Shown: in pieces, positions 21,922 to 30,813 of the stretch
How positions within the stretch are numbered: position 1 is the first letter of the stretch
Layout of the letters: each line of letters opens with the position of its first letter
Assembly (NCBI GenBank): GCA_018830645.1
Contig: JAHJSA010000057.1
Span: 1 to 56,432 of the forward strand
Origin: Actinomycetota bacterium
GTDB taxonomy: Bacteria; Actinomycetota; Thermoleophilia; RBG-16-64-13
Reading direction: 5' to 3'
DNA: 56,432 bases
Program-made: the position numbers and the translations under genes
The notes under the pieces: generated by a model
The model's database searches: none
Told to the model about the DNA's origin: nothing
Seen by the model: only the letters and a program-made list of their open reading frames with translations

Positions 21922-22575
21922 ATGAAGGTCAAGAGCACGGGCCTCGGAAAGACACAGCTCACAGCCCATTTCGACGGCTTCACCGCGAAAGAGGGAGGCG
22001 AGCCCAGCGCGGTCCTCATCATCACGAGCACAGAACCGGTGCACTGGCACATCGAGTGCGACCTCGGGGGCAGCGACCTGCGGCGGTTCGCCGGCCAGGT
22101 GTTGCGCCCCAGCATGATCTGGCACCTGGTGAAGTTATTGGCCCGCGGGGGCGACGCTGGCGGGTTCGTCATGGAGAACGAAGGCGGACGGCGCAGCAAG
22201 CGGGAACGAGTGACCCGCGACGTCGCGACGGCCGGTTCGGGCCAGGCGGAGGCCGTGGCCACCGTCGCGTCCGAGGCGGCCACCGCCTCCGCCGCCTCCG
22301 CCAACGCCGCCAACGCCGCCGAGGTGGCCCCGATGGCCACGGCGGCCCAGACGGCCCCGACGGCCCAGACGGCCCCGACGACCGCTGAGACCGCGCCGCC
22401 GACCGGTCCGACTACGAAACCGGCGCCCTCGAAGCCCACGCGCGCTCACGCCTCCGCCAAGACCAACGGTGACGGAGCGGCCGAGCGCGAACAGCGCGAA
22501 CAGCAAAGGGCTGAACGGCGCAGGCAACGGGAAGAGGTCGCGCGCGAACACGCGACGGCCCTCCGGGGGGACTGA
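21922..22575 (+). CDS. unknown protein with Ala/Thr/Pro-rich linker
   Basis: 217 residues. Residues 1-90 form a compact-looking region (LTAHFDGFTAKEGGEPSAVL, then HWHIECDLGGSDLRRFAGQV). A low-complexity stretch follows at about 105-165, dominated by Ala, Thr and Pro with repeats of AQTAPT, and then a charged helical tail with EREQREQQRAERRRQREEV. No signal peptide or membrane segment is seen. It lies between the two FAD oxidoreductases, 1 bp before the second, so it is probably co-translated and may tether or scaffold them. No family is recognised. Confidence 0.7.
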   Translation: MKVKSTGLGKTQLTAHFDGFTAKEGGEPSAVLIITSTEPVHWHIECDLGGSDLRRFAGQVLRPSMIWHLVKLLARGGDAGGFVMENEGGRRSKRERVTRDVATAGSGQAEAVATVASEAATASAASANAANAAEVAPMATAAQTAPTAQTAPTTAETAPPTGPTTKPAPSKPTRAHASAKTNGDGAAEREQREQQRAERRRQREEVAREHATALRGD

Positions 22576-22576
22576 C

Positions 22577-24238
22577 ATGGCAGACGCCACATACGATGCC
22601 ATCGTGGTCGGGGGCGGCCACCATGGGACGATCATCGCGGCCTACCTGGCGAAAGCCGGGCTCGATACCGCTGTGTTCGAGCGCCAGCACGAGCTGGGAG
22701 GCGGCGCCTGCGGCGAGGATCTGCCGTGCCCCGGGTTCGTACAGAACCCCTGCGCCCACTTCACACGGTTCTGGGCCCACCCCGCCTACCGCGACTTCGA
22801 CCTGCCGAGCAAAGGTCTAAAGTACGTCTTCCCCGATCAGAACGAAGGGATCGTCTTCCCCGACGGCACCGCCCTCATCGGCTACTCGGCGTTCGTGGTC
22901 GATCCGGAGACGGGTGAGGAGAGCTACTCGGCGGAGAACGTCAAGCGCACCTACGACGAGATCTCCCGGTTCAGCAAGCGTGACGCCGAGACCTACCTCG
23001 ATCTCCTGGGCCGCTACCAGCGCAAGTGGCGTCTGGCGTTCCGTGAATACCGCTACTCGCCGCCGACGCCGTGGGGGGTACCGAACGCCCTCGAGAAGCT
23101 GGTGGGCGACCCGGTGGACGGCATCGAACCGGTCTGGACCTATCAGACAGGGCGCCAACTTGCCCGCGACCTCTTCGACTCGCCCGAACTGCAGATCTTG
23201 TTCATGCGGGCCATCGAGACCTCCACAGGCAGCTTCGCGAGCGACGTGCTCGGCCCCTACGTGTTCGTGCACACCTTGGCTCTGGTGTTGAGCTGGGAAT
23301 CGGCTTCCATCGTCTACGGCGGCACCCACTCCATCACGCATGCCCTCCAGCGCGCCCTGAGCAGTATGGGCGGCAAGTTCTTCGTGAGCAGCGAGGTCGA
23401 GCGAGTCACAGTGGAGAACGGCAAGGCCACCGGTATCGTACTCACCGACGGCACCAAGGTGCACGCGCGCAAGCTCGTGGTGAGCGATCTCGGCATCCCC
23501 CAGACCTGCCAAAGGATGCTCGGCCCCGAGTACTTCCCCGAGTCGGTGTTCCGGCGCACGCAGAAGATCGATTACGACCGGGCCCAGATCTTCTGGGGCA
23601 ATATCGCCATGCACGAACTGCCCGACTACACGGCCAAGGCTTTCAACCCCGACGTGGGTCCGCAGCCCAGGCTCTACATGGGCCCCAAGGACGTGGACTA
23701 CATGTCGTACAAGTATCAGGCTGAGATCTGGTTGCATGGTTGGCCTTCAGACTTCGTCATGCTCGCCGCTCCCGACTCGATCTGGGATCCGACCCGAGCG
23801 CCCGACGGCAAGCACACCATCTTGGTGGAGGAGTTCGGCGCGCCCTACCGCTTCCACAGCGAGGCCGACTGGCGGCGCATGAAGAAGGAAGTCGTGGGCG
23901 AGTTCCTCAAGCATTGGCAGAAGTACGCGCCCAACATGACGTGGGACAACGTGATCGACGCCCACATCACCACCCCGTGGGATGTGGTGAACCGTAACAT
24001 CGACATGCACGAGGGCGGCTGGGTCGAGGGAGCCATGACGATCAACCAGCTCGACCGCTTCCGCCCCACTCCGGAGCTCTCGAACTACCGTATGCCTGTG
24101 GAGAACCTCTACGTCTGCTCGAGCAACCTCCACTCGGGGGGTGGTATCGGGCGGGGAAGTAGTTATTGTTGCTACAAGGTCATTGCTGAAGACCACGGGT
24201 TGCCGCGCTTCTGGGAGGAAGCGGGCAGGACCTACTAG
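22577..24238 (+). CDS. COG1233-type NAD(P)/FAD-dependent oxidoreductase (second of two)
   Basis: 553 residues from ATG 22577; an in-frame GTG 36 codons earlier lies inside the preceding gene. The FAD motif is YDAIVVGGGHHGTIIAAYLA, followed by VFERQHELGGGACGEDLPCP, and the C-terminal motif is ENLYVCSSNLHSGGGIGRGS. His replaces Asn in the usual GGGPNG loop of the first paralog. The central region differs strongly from the first copy, so they are not recent duplicates. Its position 1 bp after the low-complexity gene argues for one operon. The substrate is unknown. Confidence 0.85.
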   Translation: MADATYDAIVVGGGHHGTIIAAYLAKAGLDTAVFERQHELGGGACGEDLPCPGFVQNPCAHFTRFWAHPAYRDFDLPSKGLKYVFPDQNEGIVFPDGTALIGYSAFVVDPETGEESYSAENVKRTYDEISRFSKRDAETYLDLLGRYQRKWRLAFREYRYSPPTPWGVPNALEKLVGDPVDGIEPVWTYQTGRQLARDLFDSPELQILFMRAIETSTGSFASDVLGPYVFVHTLALVLSWESASIVYGGTHSITHALQRALSSMGGKFFVSSEVERVTVENGKATGIVLTDGTKVHARKLVVSDLGIPQTCQRMLGPEYFPESVFRRTQKIDYDRAQIFWGNIAMHELPDYTAKAFNPDVGPQPRLYMGPKDVDYMSYKYQAEIWLHGWPSDFVMLAAPDSIWDPTRAPDGKHTILVEEFGAPYRFHSEADWRRMKKEVVGEFLKHWQKYAPNMTWDNVIDAHITTPWDVVNRNIDMHEGGWVEGAMTINQLDRFRPTPELSNYRMPVENLYVCSSNLHSGGGIGRGSSYCCYKVIAEDHGLPRFWEEAGRTY

Positions 24239-24270
24239 GAGCGGGGGGACACTGTGACCAGGGGGGCACC

Positions 24271-25059
24271 GTGACCAGGGGGCTTGGAGGAAAGGTGTGC
24301 CTGGTCACCGGCTCGTCCGGAGGCCTGGGACGGGCGTTCTGTCGGCGCCTGGCCGAAGACGGGGCGGTGGTCGCAGCCGCGGGCCGCAACTTGGAGCGAC
24401 TGCTCCCCTTGATCGACGAACTGCCCCCGGTCGCAGCGTCCTCCGGCGCCGGCGAACTCGAGGGCGCGACGCACCTTCCCGTGCAGCTCGACATCTCCGA
24501 CCCCGCGAGCGTAGAAGCGGGGGTGCGGCTGGTGGAGGAGAGACTCGGCCGCGTGGACGTACTCGTGAACAACGCCGCCGCCTACGGCGACCTCACGAGA
24601 GCTCCGTTCTGGGAGCTACCGCTTGAGGAGTGGGATCGCGTGCTCGCCACCAACCTGCGCGGCCCGCTGGTGATGAGTCGAGCGGTGGCGGCCGGCATGC
24701 GCGAGCGCGGCAGCGGCCACATCGTCAACATCACGTCGGCCACCTTCTGGAGCGGCTCTGCGAACTGGGCGCACTACGTGGCCAGCAAGGGGGGCCTCAT
24801 CGGCCTCACGCGCGTGATGGCGAAGGAGCTCGGCCCCTTCGGTATCTGCGTCAACGCGGTGGCTCCAGGCTTCACCCTCACCGAGGCGAGCCGGGACCTC
24901 ATGGCGGACGCCGAGACCTACGGCGTCGAAAGGGGGAGTCTGAAGCGCGCCCAACAACCGGAGGACGTGGTGGGCCTCGTGGCCTTCCTCGCCTCAGACG
25001 ACAGTGGGTTCATCACAGGGCAGACCATCATCGTGGACGGGGGCAGGCAATTCAACTAG
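24271..25059 (+). CDS. short-chain dehydrogenase/reductase
   Basis: 262 residues from GTG 24271, with a G-run ribosome site; a near-duplicate ACTGTGACCAGGGGGG lies 20 bp upstream. It has the classical SDR cofactor motif VTGSSGGLGRAF, NNAA at the substrate-side strand, the catalytic Ser in ITSATFWSGS and Y-x-x-x-K in HYVASKGG. The C-terminal signature DDSGFITGQTIIVDGG is also present. It would oxidise or reduce an alcohol/ketone with NAD(P) in the cytoplasm. It follows the FAD oxidoreductase with 32 bp between, so it is probably a step in the same pathway. A small hairpin follows its stop. Confidence 0.92.
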   Translation: MTRGLGGKVCLVTGSSGGLGRAFCRRLAEDGAVVAAAGRNLERLLPLIDELPPVAASSGAGELEGATHLPVQLDISDPASVEAGVRLVEERLGRVDVLVNNAAAYGDLTRAPFWELPLEEWDRVLATNLRGPLVMSRAVAAGMRERGSGHIVNITSATFWSGSANWAHYVASKGGLIGLTRVMAKELGPFGICVNAVAPGFTLTEASRDLMADAETYGVERGSLKRAQQPEDVVGLVAFLASDDSGFITGQTIIVDGGRQFN

Positions 25060-25070
25060 GACCACGTGGC

Positions 25071-25090
25071 GCGGGTTCGGAACAACCCGC
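25071..25090 (+). terminator. hairpin after the SDR gene
   Basis: GCGGGTT at 25071-25077 pairs perfectly with AACCCGC at 25084-25090 across a 6-nt loop. No T-run follows, so this could be a processing or pause hairpin rather than a terminator. It marks a possible sub-operon boundary before the dikinase genes. Confidence 0.4.
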
Positions 25091-25244
25091 GATCTGCGGC
25101 GAGGAGGTGGGCGGAACGAGTAGCACGTCCGGCCGCGGCCGGACGAAACGGCATAGGTGCATGCGCACCCGGGTGCGATTCGCGCGTTGACTCGATATAG
25201 ACGGTGGAGTGCGCGGGGGAAACGACTCTTCCCAGGGGGGATAC

Positions 25245-26918
25245 ATGAGGACGTACGACATCACGCCCTTCGAGTTCGACGAAGCCGTCGATCTCCAGAA
25301 GTACGACGCGTGGTTCCTTGACGGCACACATTCCGTGCCGCCTTGGACCCCGATGTTCGGTTGGAGTTGGATCAACTACTGCCGCCACGGCATGATGTGG
25401 GCGGCCCAGAAGCTCCAACTGCCCACATGCAAGGGCTGGGACTGGCGCCTCCACCGCGGCGGCGGCTACCTCGCCGTGCTGGTGGTCGACGACCCGGCCG
25501 AGATCGCCGAACGGGAGAAGGTGTTCCGCAAGCAACTCGAGCCATTCATCGAAGACTACGACGCGGTGTGGGCGGTGCACCTTGAGGAGTTGCAGGGCTA
25601 CTACACCACACTCCGGGCGTTCGACATCGACGGCTCGACGAACATCGAGTTGCTCGACCATCTCGAGGACGCATTCCGGCTGAACAAGCGCATGTGGGAG
25701 ATCCACTTCTACTTCATGTACGTGGTCTTCGGCGTATACATGCTGTTCGAAGCCATGATGAAGCAGATGTTCGACATCGATGACTCGAATCCCGAGTTCC
25801 ACAAGTTCCTCACCGGGTTCGACAACAAGGTCTTCCAGGTCGATCGGAAGCTGTGGGAGTTCGGCAAGAAGGCTGAGGACATGGGCCTCGACGGTCTGTT
25901 CCTCGAGAACATGCCCGACAAGGTCGGTGCCCTGCTCGCCGAGAGTGAAGCCGGCAGGTCGTGGCTCGCCGAATTCAGCGAGTTCCTCGGCGAAGACGGA
26001 TGGCGCAGCCAGCGCATGAGCGAGTTCGTCAACCCCACCTGGCTCGAAGACCCCACCCCCGCCTACATGAACGTCCGCCAGTTCCTGCAGAAGGGCGGCG
26101 ACTTCAATCTCGAGCACGAGCGCGCGAGGCTCACCGTGGAACGCGAGGCGGCCGAGAAGGAGCTCTTGCAGAAGATCCCCGACGAGCAGAAGGGCTGGTT
26201 CACGAAACTGCTCCGGCTCGCCCAGCGCTCGGGATCGTTCTCCGAAGAGCACAACCACTGGCTCGACCTGTACACGCACGCCCTGGTGCGGCGGGCCCTC
26301 GTGGGCTGGGGCGACCGTCTCGTGGCAGCCGACGTGATGGACCAGGTCGACGACGTGTTCTTCCTGGTCCCAGACGAGATACGACGGGTGGCGCTCGCTC
26401 CCGAGTGGCACGACCTGCGCGGCCTCGTGGCCGACCGGCGCGCCGAGTGGGCGAGCTGGGCCGAGGAGGACAACCCGCCCATGATGGGAACGGTCACGCT
26501 CGAAGAGGCCATGGGCACCCTCATCCGCTCCAACGACCCCGTGGTGCTGAAAGTCGTCGTGGGCAGCTTCCCCGTACCCAAGCCCGAACTCAACGCCGAC
26601 CTCTACGGCACGTGTGGGTCTCCGGGTGTGGTGGAGGGTAGGGCGAGGATGGTCATGAACGACGCCGACCTCATGGCCATCGAGGAAGGCGACATCCTGG
26701 TCGCTCCCGCCACCTACCCATCGTGGACGGCGGTCTTCGCCCTGCTCGGAGGAGTGGTCGTGGACCGAGGGGCAAGCCTCTCCCACGCCGCCATCGTGGG
26801 TCGGGAATACGGCATCCCCGTCGTGATGAACACCTTTGAAGGCACGAAGGTGATCAAGGACGGGATGCGCATCCGCGTCGACGGCAACATGGGCACCGTG
26901 ACCATACTGAACGACTGA
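25245..26918 (+). CDS. PEP-utilising mobile (swivelling His) subunit of a split dikinase
   Basis: 557 residues from ATG 25245 with a GGGGGG ribosome site. The C-terminal 80 residues are the swivelling phosphohistidine domain: GGVVVDRGASLSHAAIVGRE, with the phospho-accepting His at residue 514. The N-terminal 430 residues are helical, beginning FEFDEAVDLQKYDAWFLDGT, and do not match the pyruvate/PEP TIM barrel. ATP-binding is absent and is encoded by the next gene. This two-polypeptide arrangement recalls phenylphosphate synthase (subunits A and B), where a PEP-synthase-like His protein and an ATP-grasp protein phosphorylate a phenol. Here the acceptor is unknown, and no UbiD-type carboxylase is seen in the window. 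Confidence 0.8.
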   Translation: MRTYDITPFEFDEAVDLQKYDAWFLDGTHSVPPWTPMFGWSWINYCRHGMMWAAQKLQLPTCKGWDWRLHRGGGYLAVLVVDDPAEIAEREKVFRKQLEPFIEDYDAVWAVHLEELQGYYTTLRAFDIDGSTNIELLDHLEDAFRLNKRMWEIHFYFMYVVFGVYMLFEAMMKQMFDIDDSNPEFHKFLTGFDNKVFQVDRKLWEFGKKAEDMGLDGLFLENMPDKVGALLAESEAGRSWLAEFSEFLGEDGWRSQRMSEFVNPTWLEDPTPAYMNVRQFLQKGGDFNLEHERARLTVEREAAEKELLQKIPDEQKGWFTKLLRLAQRSGSFSEEHNHWLDLYTHALVRRALVGWGDRLVAADVMDQVDDVFFLVPDEIRRVALAPEWHDLRGLVADRRAEWASWAEEDNPPMMGTVTLEEAMGTLIRSNDPVVLKVVVGSFPVPKPELNADLYGTCGSPGVVEGRARMVMNDADLMAIEEGDILVAPATYPSWTAVFALLGGVVVDRGASLSHAAIVGREYGIPVVMNTFEGTKVIKDGMRIRVDGNMGTVTILND

Positions 26919-27027
26919 AGTCGAGGCCCCCTCTGGAAGAAACCGGGGGCGCCGCACCGCACCGCGGAGGCGTCCCCTGTTTCCCCTCCCGAGGCCCGCT
27001 TCTTGATCGCTGCAAGGGAGATCGACG

Positions 27028-28059
27028 ATGACCGACAAGTGGATCTACTGGTTCGAGGAGCTCTCGAAGGACGCCTTCGAGCTGGTGGGCAGGAAATGCG
27101 CCAATCTGGGAGAGATGACCCGCTCCGGTCTACCGGTGCCACCCGGTTTCGCCCTCTCCGTCGATGCCCACCGGCGCTTCATGCAAGAGACCGGGGCAGC
27201 CGAGCAGATCCGAGCGTTCGTGACCACGGTGCCGCCACGCGAACTGGCCCGCGACGAGCGGGTGAGCCAGCAGATCCGCGACATCGTGGAGAGCCACGAG
27301 ATGCCGGACGACATGAAAGCCGAAGTGAGCCGAGAATACTGCACGCTCTGCGGGCTGGTGGGCGTGCCCGACCTGCCGGTGGCGGTGCGCTCGTCGGGAG
27401 CCACAAGCATGCCGGGGGCGATGGAGAGCTACCTGAACGTACGCGGAGATGCACAACTATTCCGCAAGATCGTTGAAGTGTGGGGCAGCTCGTACACCTT
27501 CCAGGCCATCGCCTACCGCGCCAACAACGGTCTTTCGGTGGAAGATTTCCCGATCGGGGTGGCGGTGATGAAGGTGGTGAACGCCAAGTGCTCCGGGGTG
27601 GCGATGTCCGTGCATCCCAATACGGGCGACCGCAACAAGATGCTCATCGAGGCGAACTGGGGCCTGGGCGAAGGTGTTGTCGGCGGCTCGATCACACCCG
27701 ATCACTTCGTCATCGATAAGACTACGGGCGAGATCCACTCGACCATCAGCACCAAGCTGGAGTGCGTGCTCCCCAACGGCGACGGTACGAGCTGGCAACC
27801 GGTGGACGTTGAGCTGCAGGATTGTTCCTGCGTGACGGAGCCGGAGCTGCGTGCCATCCAGGAGCTGGCAAACCGGCTGGAGGCTGAGTACGGCGAACCT
27901 CAGGACATAGAATGGGTGTTCGACCGCGACTTCGAACTCCCCGAAAGCCTGCGCGTCGTGCAGACGCGGACCGCCAAGATCGCTAAGGGCACGGACGAGA
28001 AGGCGCAGAACGAGTACCTCATCGACCTTCTCATGAGCTCGATCTACCATCGGAAGTGA
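27028..28059 (+). CDS. PEP-synthase/PPDK-type ATP-binding subunit
   Basis: 343 residues from ATG 27028 with AGGGAG upstream. This is the ATP-grasp N-terminal domain of pyruvate phosphate dikinase/PEP synthase alone. It has the start GRKCANLGEMTRSGLPVPPG, the ATP-binding loop VAVRSSGATSMPGAMESYLN, GEGVVGGSITPDHFVIDK and the acidic end QDIEWVFDRD. It has no His or PEP domain; the preceding gene supplies the His. Together the two subunits make a full phosphotransfer unit except for the canonical pyruvate site. The pair is separated by 109 bp, which contains a weak GC-rich inverted repeat. Confidence 0.9.
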   Translation: MTDKWIYWFEELSKDAFELVGRKCANLGEMTRSGLPVPPGFALSVDAHRRFMQETGAAEQIRAFVTTVPPRELARDERVSQQIRDIVESHEMPDDMKAEVSREYCTLCGLVGVPDLPVAVRSSGATSMPGAMESYLNVRGDAQLFRKIVEVWGSSYTFQAIAYRANNGLSVEDFPIGVAVMKVVNAKCSGVAMSVHPNTGDRNKMLIEANWGLGEGVVGGSITPDHFVIDKTTGEIHSTISTKLECVLPNGDGTSWQPVDVELQDCSCVTEPELRAIQELANRLEAEYGEPQDIEWVFDRDFELPESLRVVQTRTAKIAKGTDEKAQNEYLIDLLMSSIYHRK

Positions 28060-28081
28060 GCCGACCGACCCGAGAGACCGC

Positions 28082-28852
28082 GTGCGTACGCATGACGCCA
28101 CCGCGACGGTCAGGCGCGCTATGACACGGCTCGAGCACCCCGTTGGATCGAGGTCGGTGGCGGCGCGCTCCCGCCCGGCTCCCGGCACATACGACCGCCT
28201 GCCGCCCGGCCTGGACCCCGTGTTCGTGGGTATCCTCGATGTGGCCCTGCCGTTCCTCCAGACACGGTCCAACGACAGCCACGCCCGCATATCGACTCAG
28301 TTCGTGGTCGAGTTCCTCGAGGCCGAGGGCGGCGCGCCCGAACTAGCCTTGCCCGCGATGATCCTGCACGACGTGGGCTGGCACGTGATCCCCGAGGATG
28401 AGCAACGCCGAGCCTTCGGGCCGGGGAGCAGCGACGCGAAGCTGAACCGGCTCCACGAGACCTCCGGCGTGGCCATCGCGCGCGACCTGCTGCTGAGCAT
28501 CGACTATCCGGGCGCCCTCATCGACGAGATCTGCCGCATCATCGACGGGCACGACTCGCGGCCGGAGCCCACCTCGTTGGAGGAGACGATAGTGAAGGAC
28601 GCCGACAAGATCTGGCGTGTGAGCCGCCTCGGCTTTCCCTTGAGCCTCGAGATGTTGGTGGATCTGAGCCCACAGGAACTCCACGACTTCATCGCGGTGC
28701 GCGTACCGGTGTGGTTCTTCACGGCGACGGCACGCCAGATGGCCGCGGCGGAGTTGGCAGAGAGGCGGAAGGAGTACGGGTTGGACCCCGCCCCCGATAT
28801 CCCACCCCCGGCCGGGTTCGGCATCGGCGACGCGGCCGAGTACGCGTTGTGA
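28082..28852 (+). CDS. HD-domain hydrolase
   Basis: 256 residues from GTG 28082; ATG 28121 is an alternative start since neither has a strong ribosome site. The HD metal site is spread over SNDSHARIS, ILHDVGWH and the later IIDGHDSR and VKDADKIWR, the usual order of His, His-Asp and Asp. HD proteins hydrolyse phosphoesters such as nucleotides. Its place 22 bp after the dikinase ATP-grasp gene and GTGA-coupled to the AOR gene ties it to the same operon. Its substrate could be a phosphorylated pathway intermediate, which is an inference only. The C-terminus has FFTATARQMAAAELAERRKE, a helical tail. Confidence 0.82.
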   Translation: MRTHDATATVRRAMTRLEHPVGSRSVAARSRPAPGTYDRLPPGLDPVFVGILDVALPFLQTRSNDSHARISTQFVVEFLEAEGGAPELALPAMILHDVGWHVIPEDEQRRAFGPGSSDAKLNRLHETSGVAIARDLLLSIDYPGALIDEICRIIDGHDSRPEPTSLEETIVKDADKIWRVSRLGFPLSLEMLVDLSPQELHDFIAVRVPVWFFTATARQMAAAELAERRKEYGLDPAPDIPPPAGFGIGDAAEYAL

Positions 28853-30777
28853 GCGCCTCCATACCCCCCGGCCCCGGGCTGCCCGGCACCTACGCCGGCG
28901 GCCTGCTGGCTCTTTCTCTTATCGACCCTGACCTCGCCCGGACGGGCGGCGCGCGGCGCGAGCCCGCGCCCCCGCCTGAGTCCTGGGTGCGCGACTATGC
29001 GGGCGGCCGCGGCTGGGGCATCCGCTGGCTCACCGACCTCTCGACGCCCGGCACCGACCCGCTGGCGCCCCAGAACCCGCTGGTCTTCGTCACCGGCCCC
29101 TTGGGCGCGACCAAAGCCCGGGGCTTCAGCCGCTGGATCGTGATGACCCGGAGCCCCCTCACCGGCGCGCTGGCCCGCTCGGTGTGCGGCGGCGACTTCG
29201 GCGCCGCCCTCAAGTTCGCGGGAATCGACGGCCTCGCCCTCACGGGGGCCGCAGCCGAGCTGAGCGTGCTCGTGCTGGACGCTTCCGCCGGCGACCCGGG
29301 GGCCCTGCGCGCCGAACTCGTGCCGGCCGGCGAACTCCAGGGACTCGATACCCAGGAGACTCAACGCGTGCTGCTCAAGAAGTACGGCGACGCGGCCAAG
29401 ATCGCCTGCATAGGTCCGGCGGGTGAGAACCTGGTGCGCTACGCCACGATCACCCACGGCACGCGCACCGCGAGCCGCTGCGGCGTCGGCACTGTCATGG
29501 GCTCCAAGAATCTGAAGGCGCTCGTGGTGATCCCGCCCCGACGCCGCCTGGAGGCCGCTGATCCGGCGGCCTTCGAGACCCTGGTGCGCGATCACTACGA
29601 GCGTATGAAGGTGCACCCCCGCTTCGCCAACATGCGCACGGCGGGCACCATCCCCATGACGGAGAAGGTGCACTACATCGGCATGCTGTCGGTGAAGAAC
29701 TTCCAAACGGCCACGCTGCCCGGGCTCGAGAACCTGTATACCGACGCGTTCCAAGCCATGAAGACCGGCAACCACGCCTGCTGGGGCTGCGCCACGCGCT
29801 GCGGTCAAGTCCATCACGTGCGCTTTGGCCCGTTCGCGGGTGAGTGGAGCGAAGGACCGGAGTACGAATCGGTGTGGGCCCTCGGCCCCGAGGTGGGTCT
29901 GGTGGATCCGGCGGCCATCATCGCGGCCGACCACCTCTGCGACCGGTTGGGGCTCGACACGATCAGCTCCGGAGTCTGCATCGGCTTCCTCTTCGAGTTG
30001 GCCCAGCGGGGCCTGGTCGGCCCGGCCGAGACCGGCGGGCTCGTGTCGCCGGAAGCGGTGCTGGGGCTCGACCTCGCTTGGGGAGACGCCGCCACGATCC
30101 TCGAACTCCTGCGCATGATCGCCTCCCGCGAAGGTATCGGCGACCTCCTGGCCGAGGGCACGCGCCGCGCCGCCGAGACCCTGGGCGGCGGCACCGACCA
30201 CTACGCCATGCACGCGAAGGGTCTCGAACTCCCTGCCTACGATCCGCGGGGGGCCAAGGCGCACGGCATGGGCTACGCGGTGAGCAACATCGGGGGCAGT
30301 CACATGTACGGCTACGCCCGGCAGGAGATCTCGGCCTACCAGGAACCCCGACCCCTCGACCCTCAGGCCGACACCGAGAAGGGCGACGTCATCGCCTGGA
30401 ACCAGATCAGGAAGGCCATCGAGGAGACTCTGATCCTCTGCAACTTCGCCGACACGGCCATGGATCTGCCGTTCCTGGCAGGCACGCTTCGGTCCACCAC
30501 CGGCATCGAGGAACTCGGCGACCTCGACCACCTCTGGCTGCTCGGCGAGCGCATCGTGACCCTCGAACGGCAGTTCAACGTGCGCGAGGGCTTCAGCCGC
30601 GCGGACGACCGGCTGCCGGAACGCATGTTCACGGAGCCACTGGTCGACGCGGGACCCAACACGGGCGAGTTCATCAGGGAGCCCGACACGATCCTCGACG
30701 AGTACTACGCCGCCCTCGGATACGACGACCAGGGGCGCCCGACCCCGGCTACCCTGGAGCGGCTCGGGCTGAGCTGA
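28849..30777 (+). CDS. aldehyde:ferredoxin oxidoreductase family enzyme (cluster 1)
   Basis: 642 residues from GTG 28849, overlapping the HD stop as GTGA; the frame is open further upstream but that part is antisense-like. Family enzymes oxidise aldehydes to acids with a tungstopterin and reduce ferredoxin. The N-terminal domain has WVRDYAGGRGWGIRWL. The [4Fe-4S] ligands are Cys 311, 314 and 318 (C-x2-C-x3-C) and Cys 531. The pterin-binding segment [12 protein letters not shown] is intact. The second AOR-family gene at 38257 is a different subfamily with C-x3-C-x3-C spacing. The neighbouring CoA-ligase-like gene could activate the acid produced. The enzyme is oxygen-sensitive in known members. 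Confidence 0.92.
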   Translation: MSASIPPGPGLPGTYAGGLLALSLIDPDLARTGGARREPAPPPESWVRDYAGGRGWGIRWLTDLSTPGTDPLAPQNPLVFVTGPLGATKARGFSRWIVMTRSPLTGALARSVCGGDFGAALKFAGIDGLALTGAAAELSVLVLDASAGDPGALRAELVPAGELQGLDTQETQRVLLKKYGDAAKIACIGPAGENLVRYATITHGTRTASRCGVGTVMGSKNLKALVVIPPRRRLEAADPAAFETLVRDHYERMKVHPRFANMRTAGTIPMTEKVHYIGMLSVKNFQTATLPGLENLYTDAFQAMKTGNHACWGCATRCGQVHHVRFGPFAGEWSEGPEYESVWALGPEVGLVDPAAIIAADHLCDRLGLDTISSGVCIGFLFELAQRGLVGPAETGGLVSPEAVLGLDLAWGDAATILELLRMIASREGIGDLLAEGTRRAAETLGGGTDHYAMHAKGLELPAYDPRGAKAHGMGYAVSNIGGSHMYGYARQEISAYQEPRPLDPQADTEKGDVIAWNQIRKAIEETLILCNFADTAMDLPFLAGTLRSTTGIEELGDLDHLWLLGERIVTLERQFNVREGFSRADDRLPERMFTEPLVDAGPNTGEFIREPDTILDEYYAALGYDDQGRPTPATLERLGLS

Positions 30778-30813
30778 GTCGAGGGGAGTTGGCGGCGACG
30801 AGTGGCCCCGCGT

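Noticed and set aside
25056-27038. 660-codon minus-strand frame
   Set aside because: Antisense of the PEP-utilising protein gene, which has a good ribosome site and family motifs.
28711-28848. N-terminal extension of the aldehyde:ferredoxin oxidoreductase
   Set aside because: It overlaps the HD gene in another frame and reads Arg/Gly-rich; GTG 28849 overlaps the HD stop properly.
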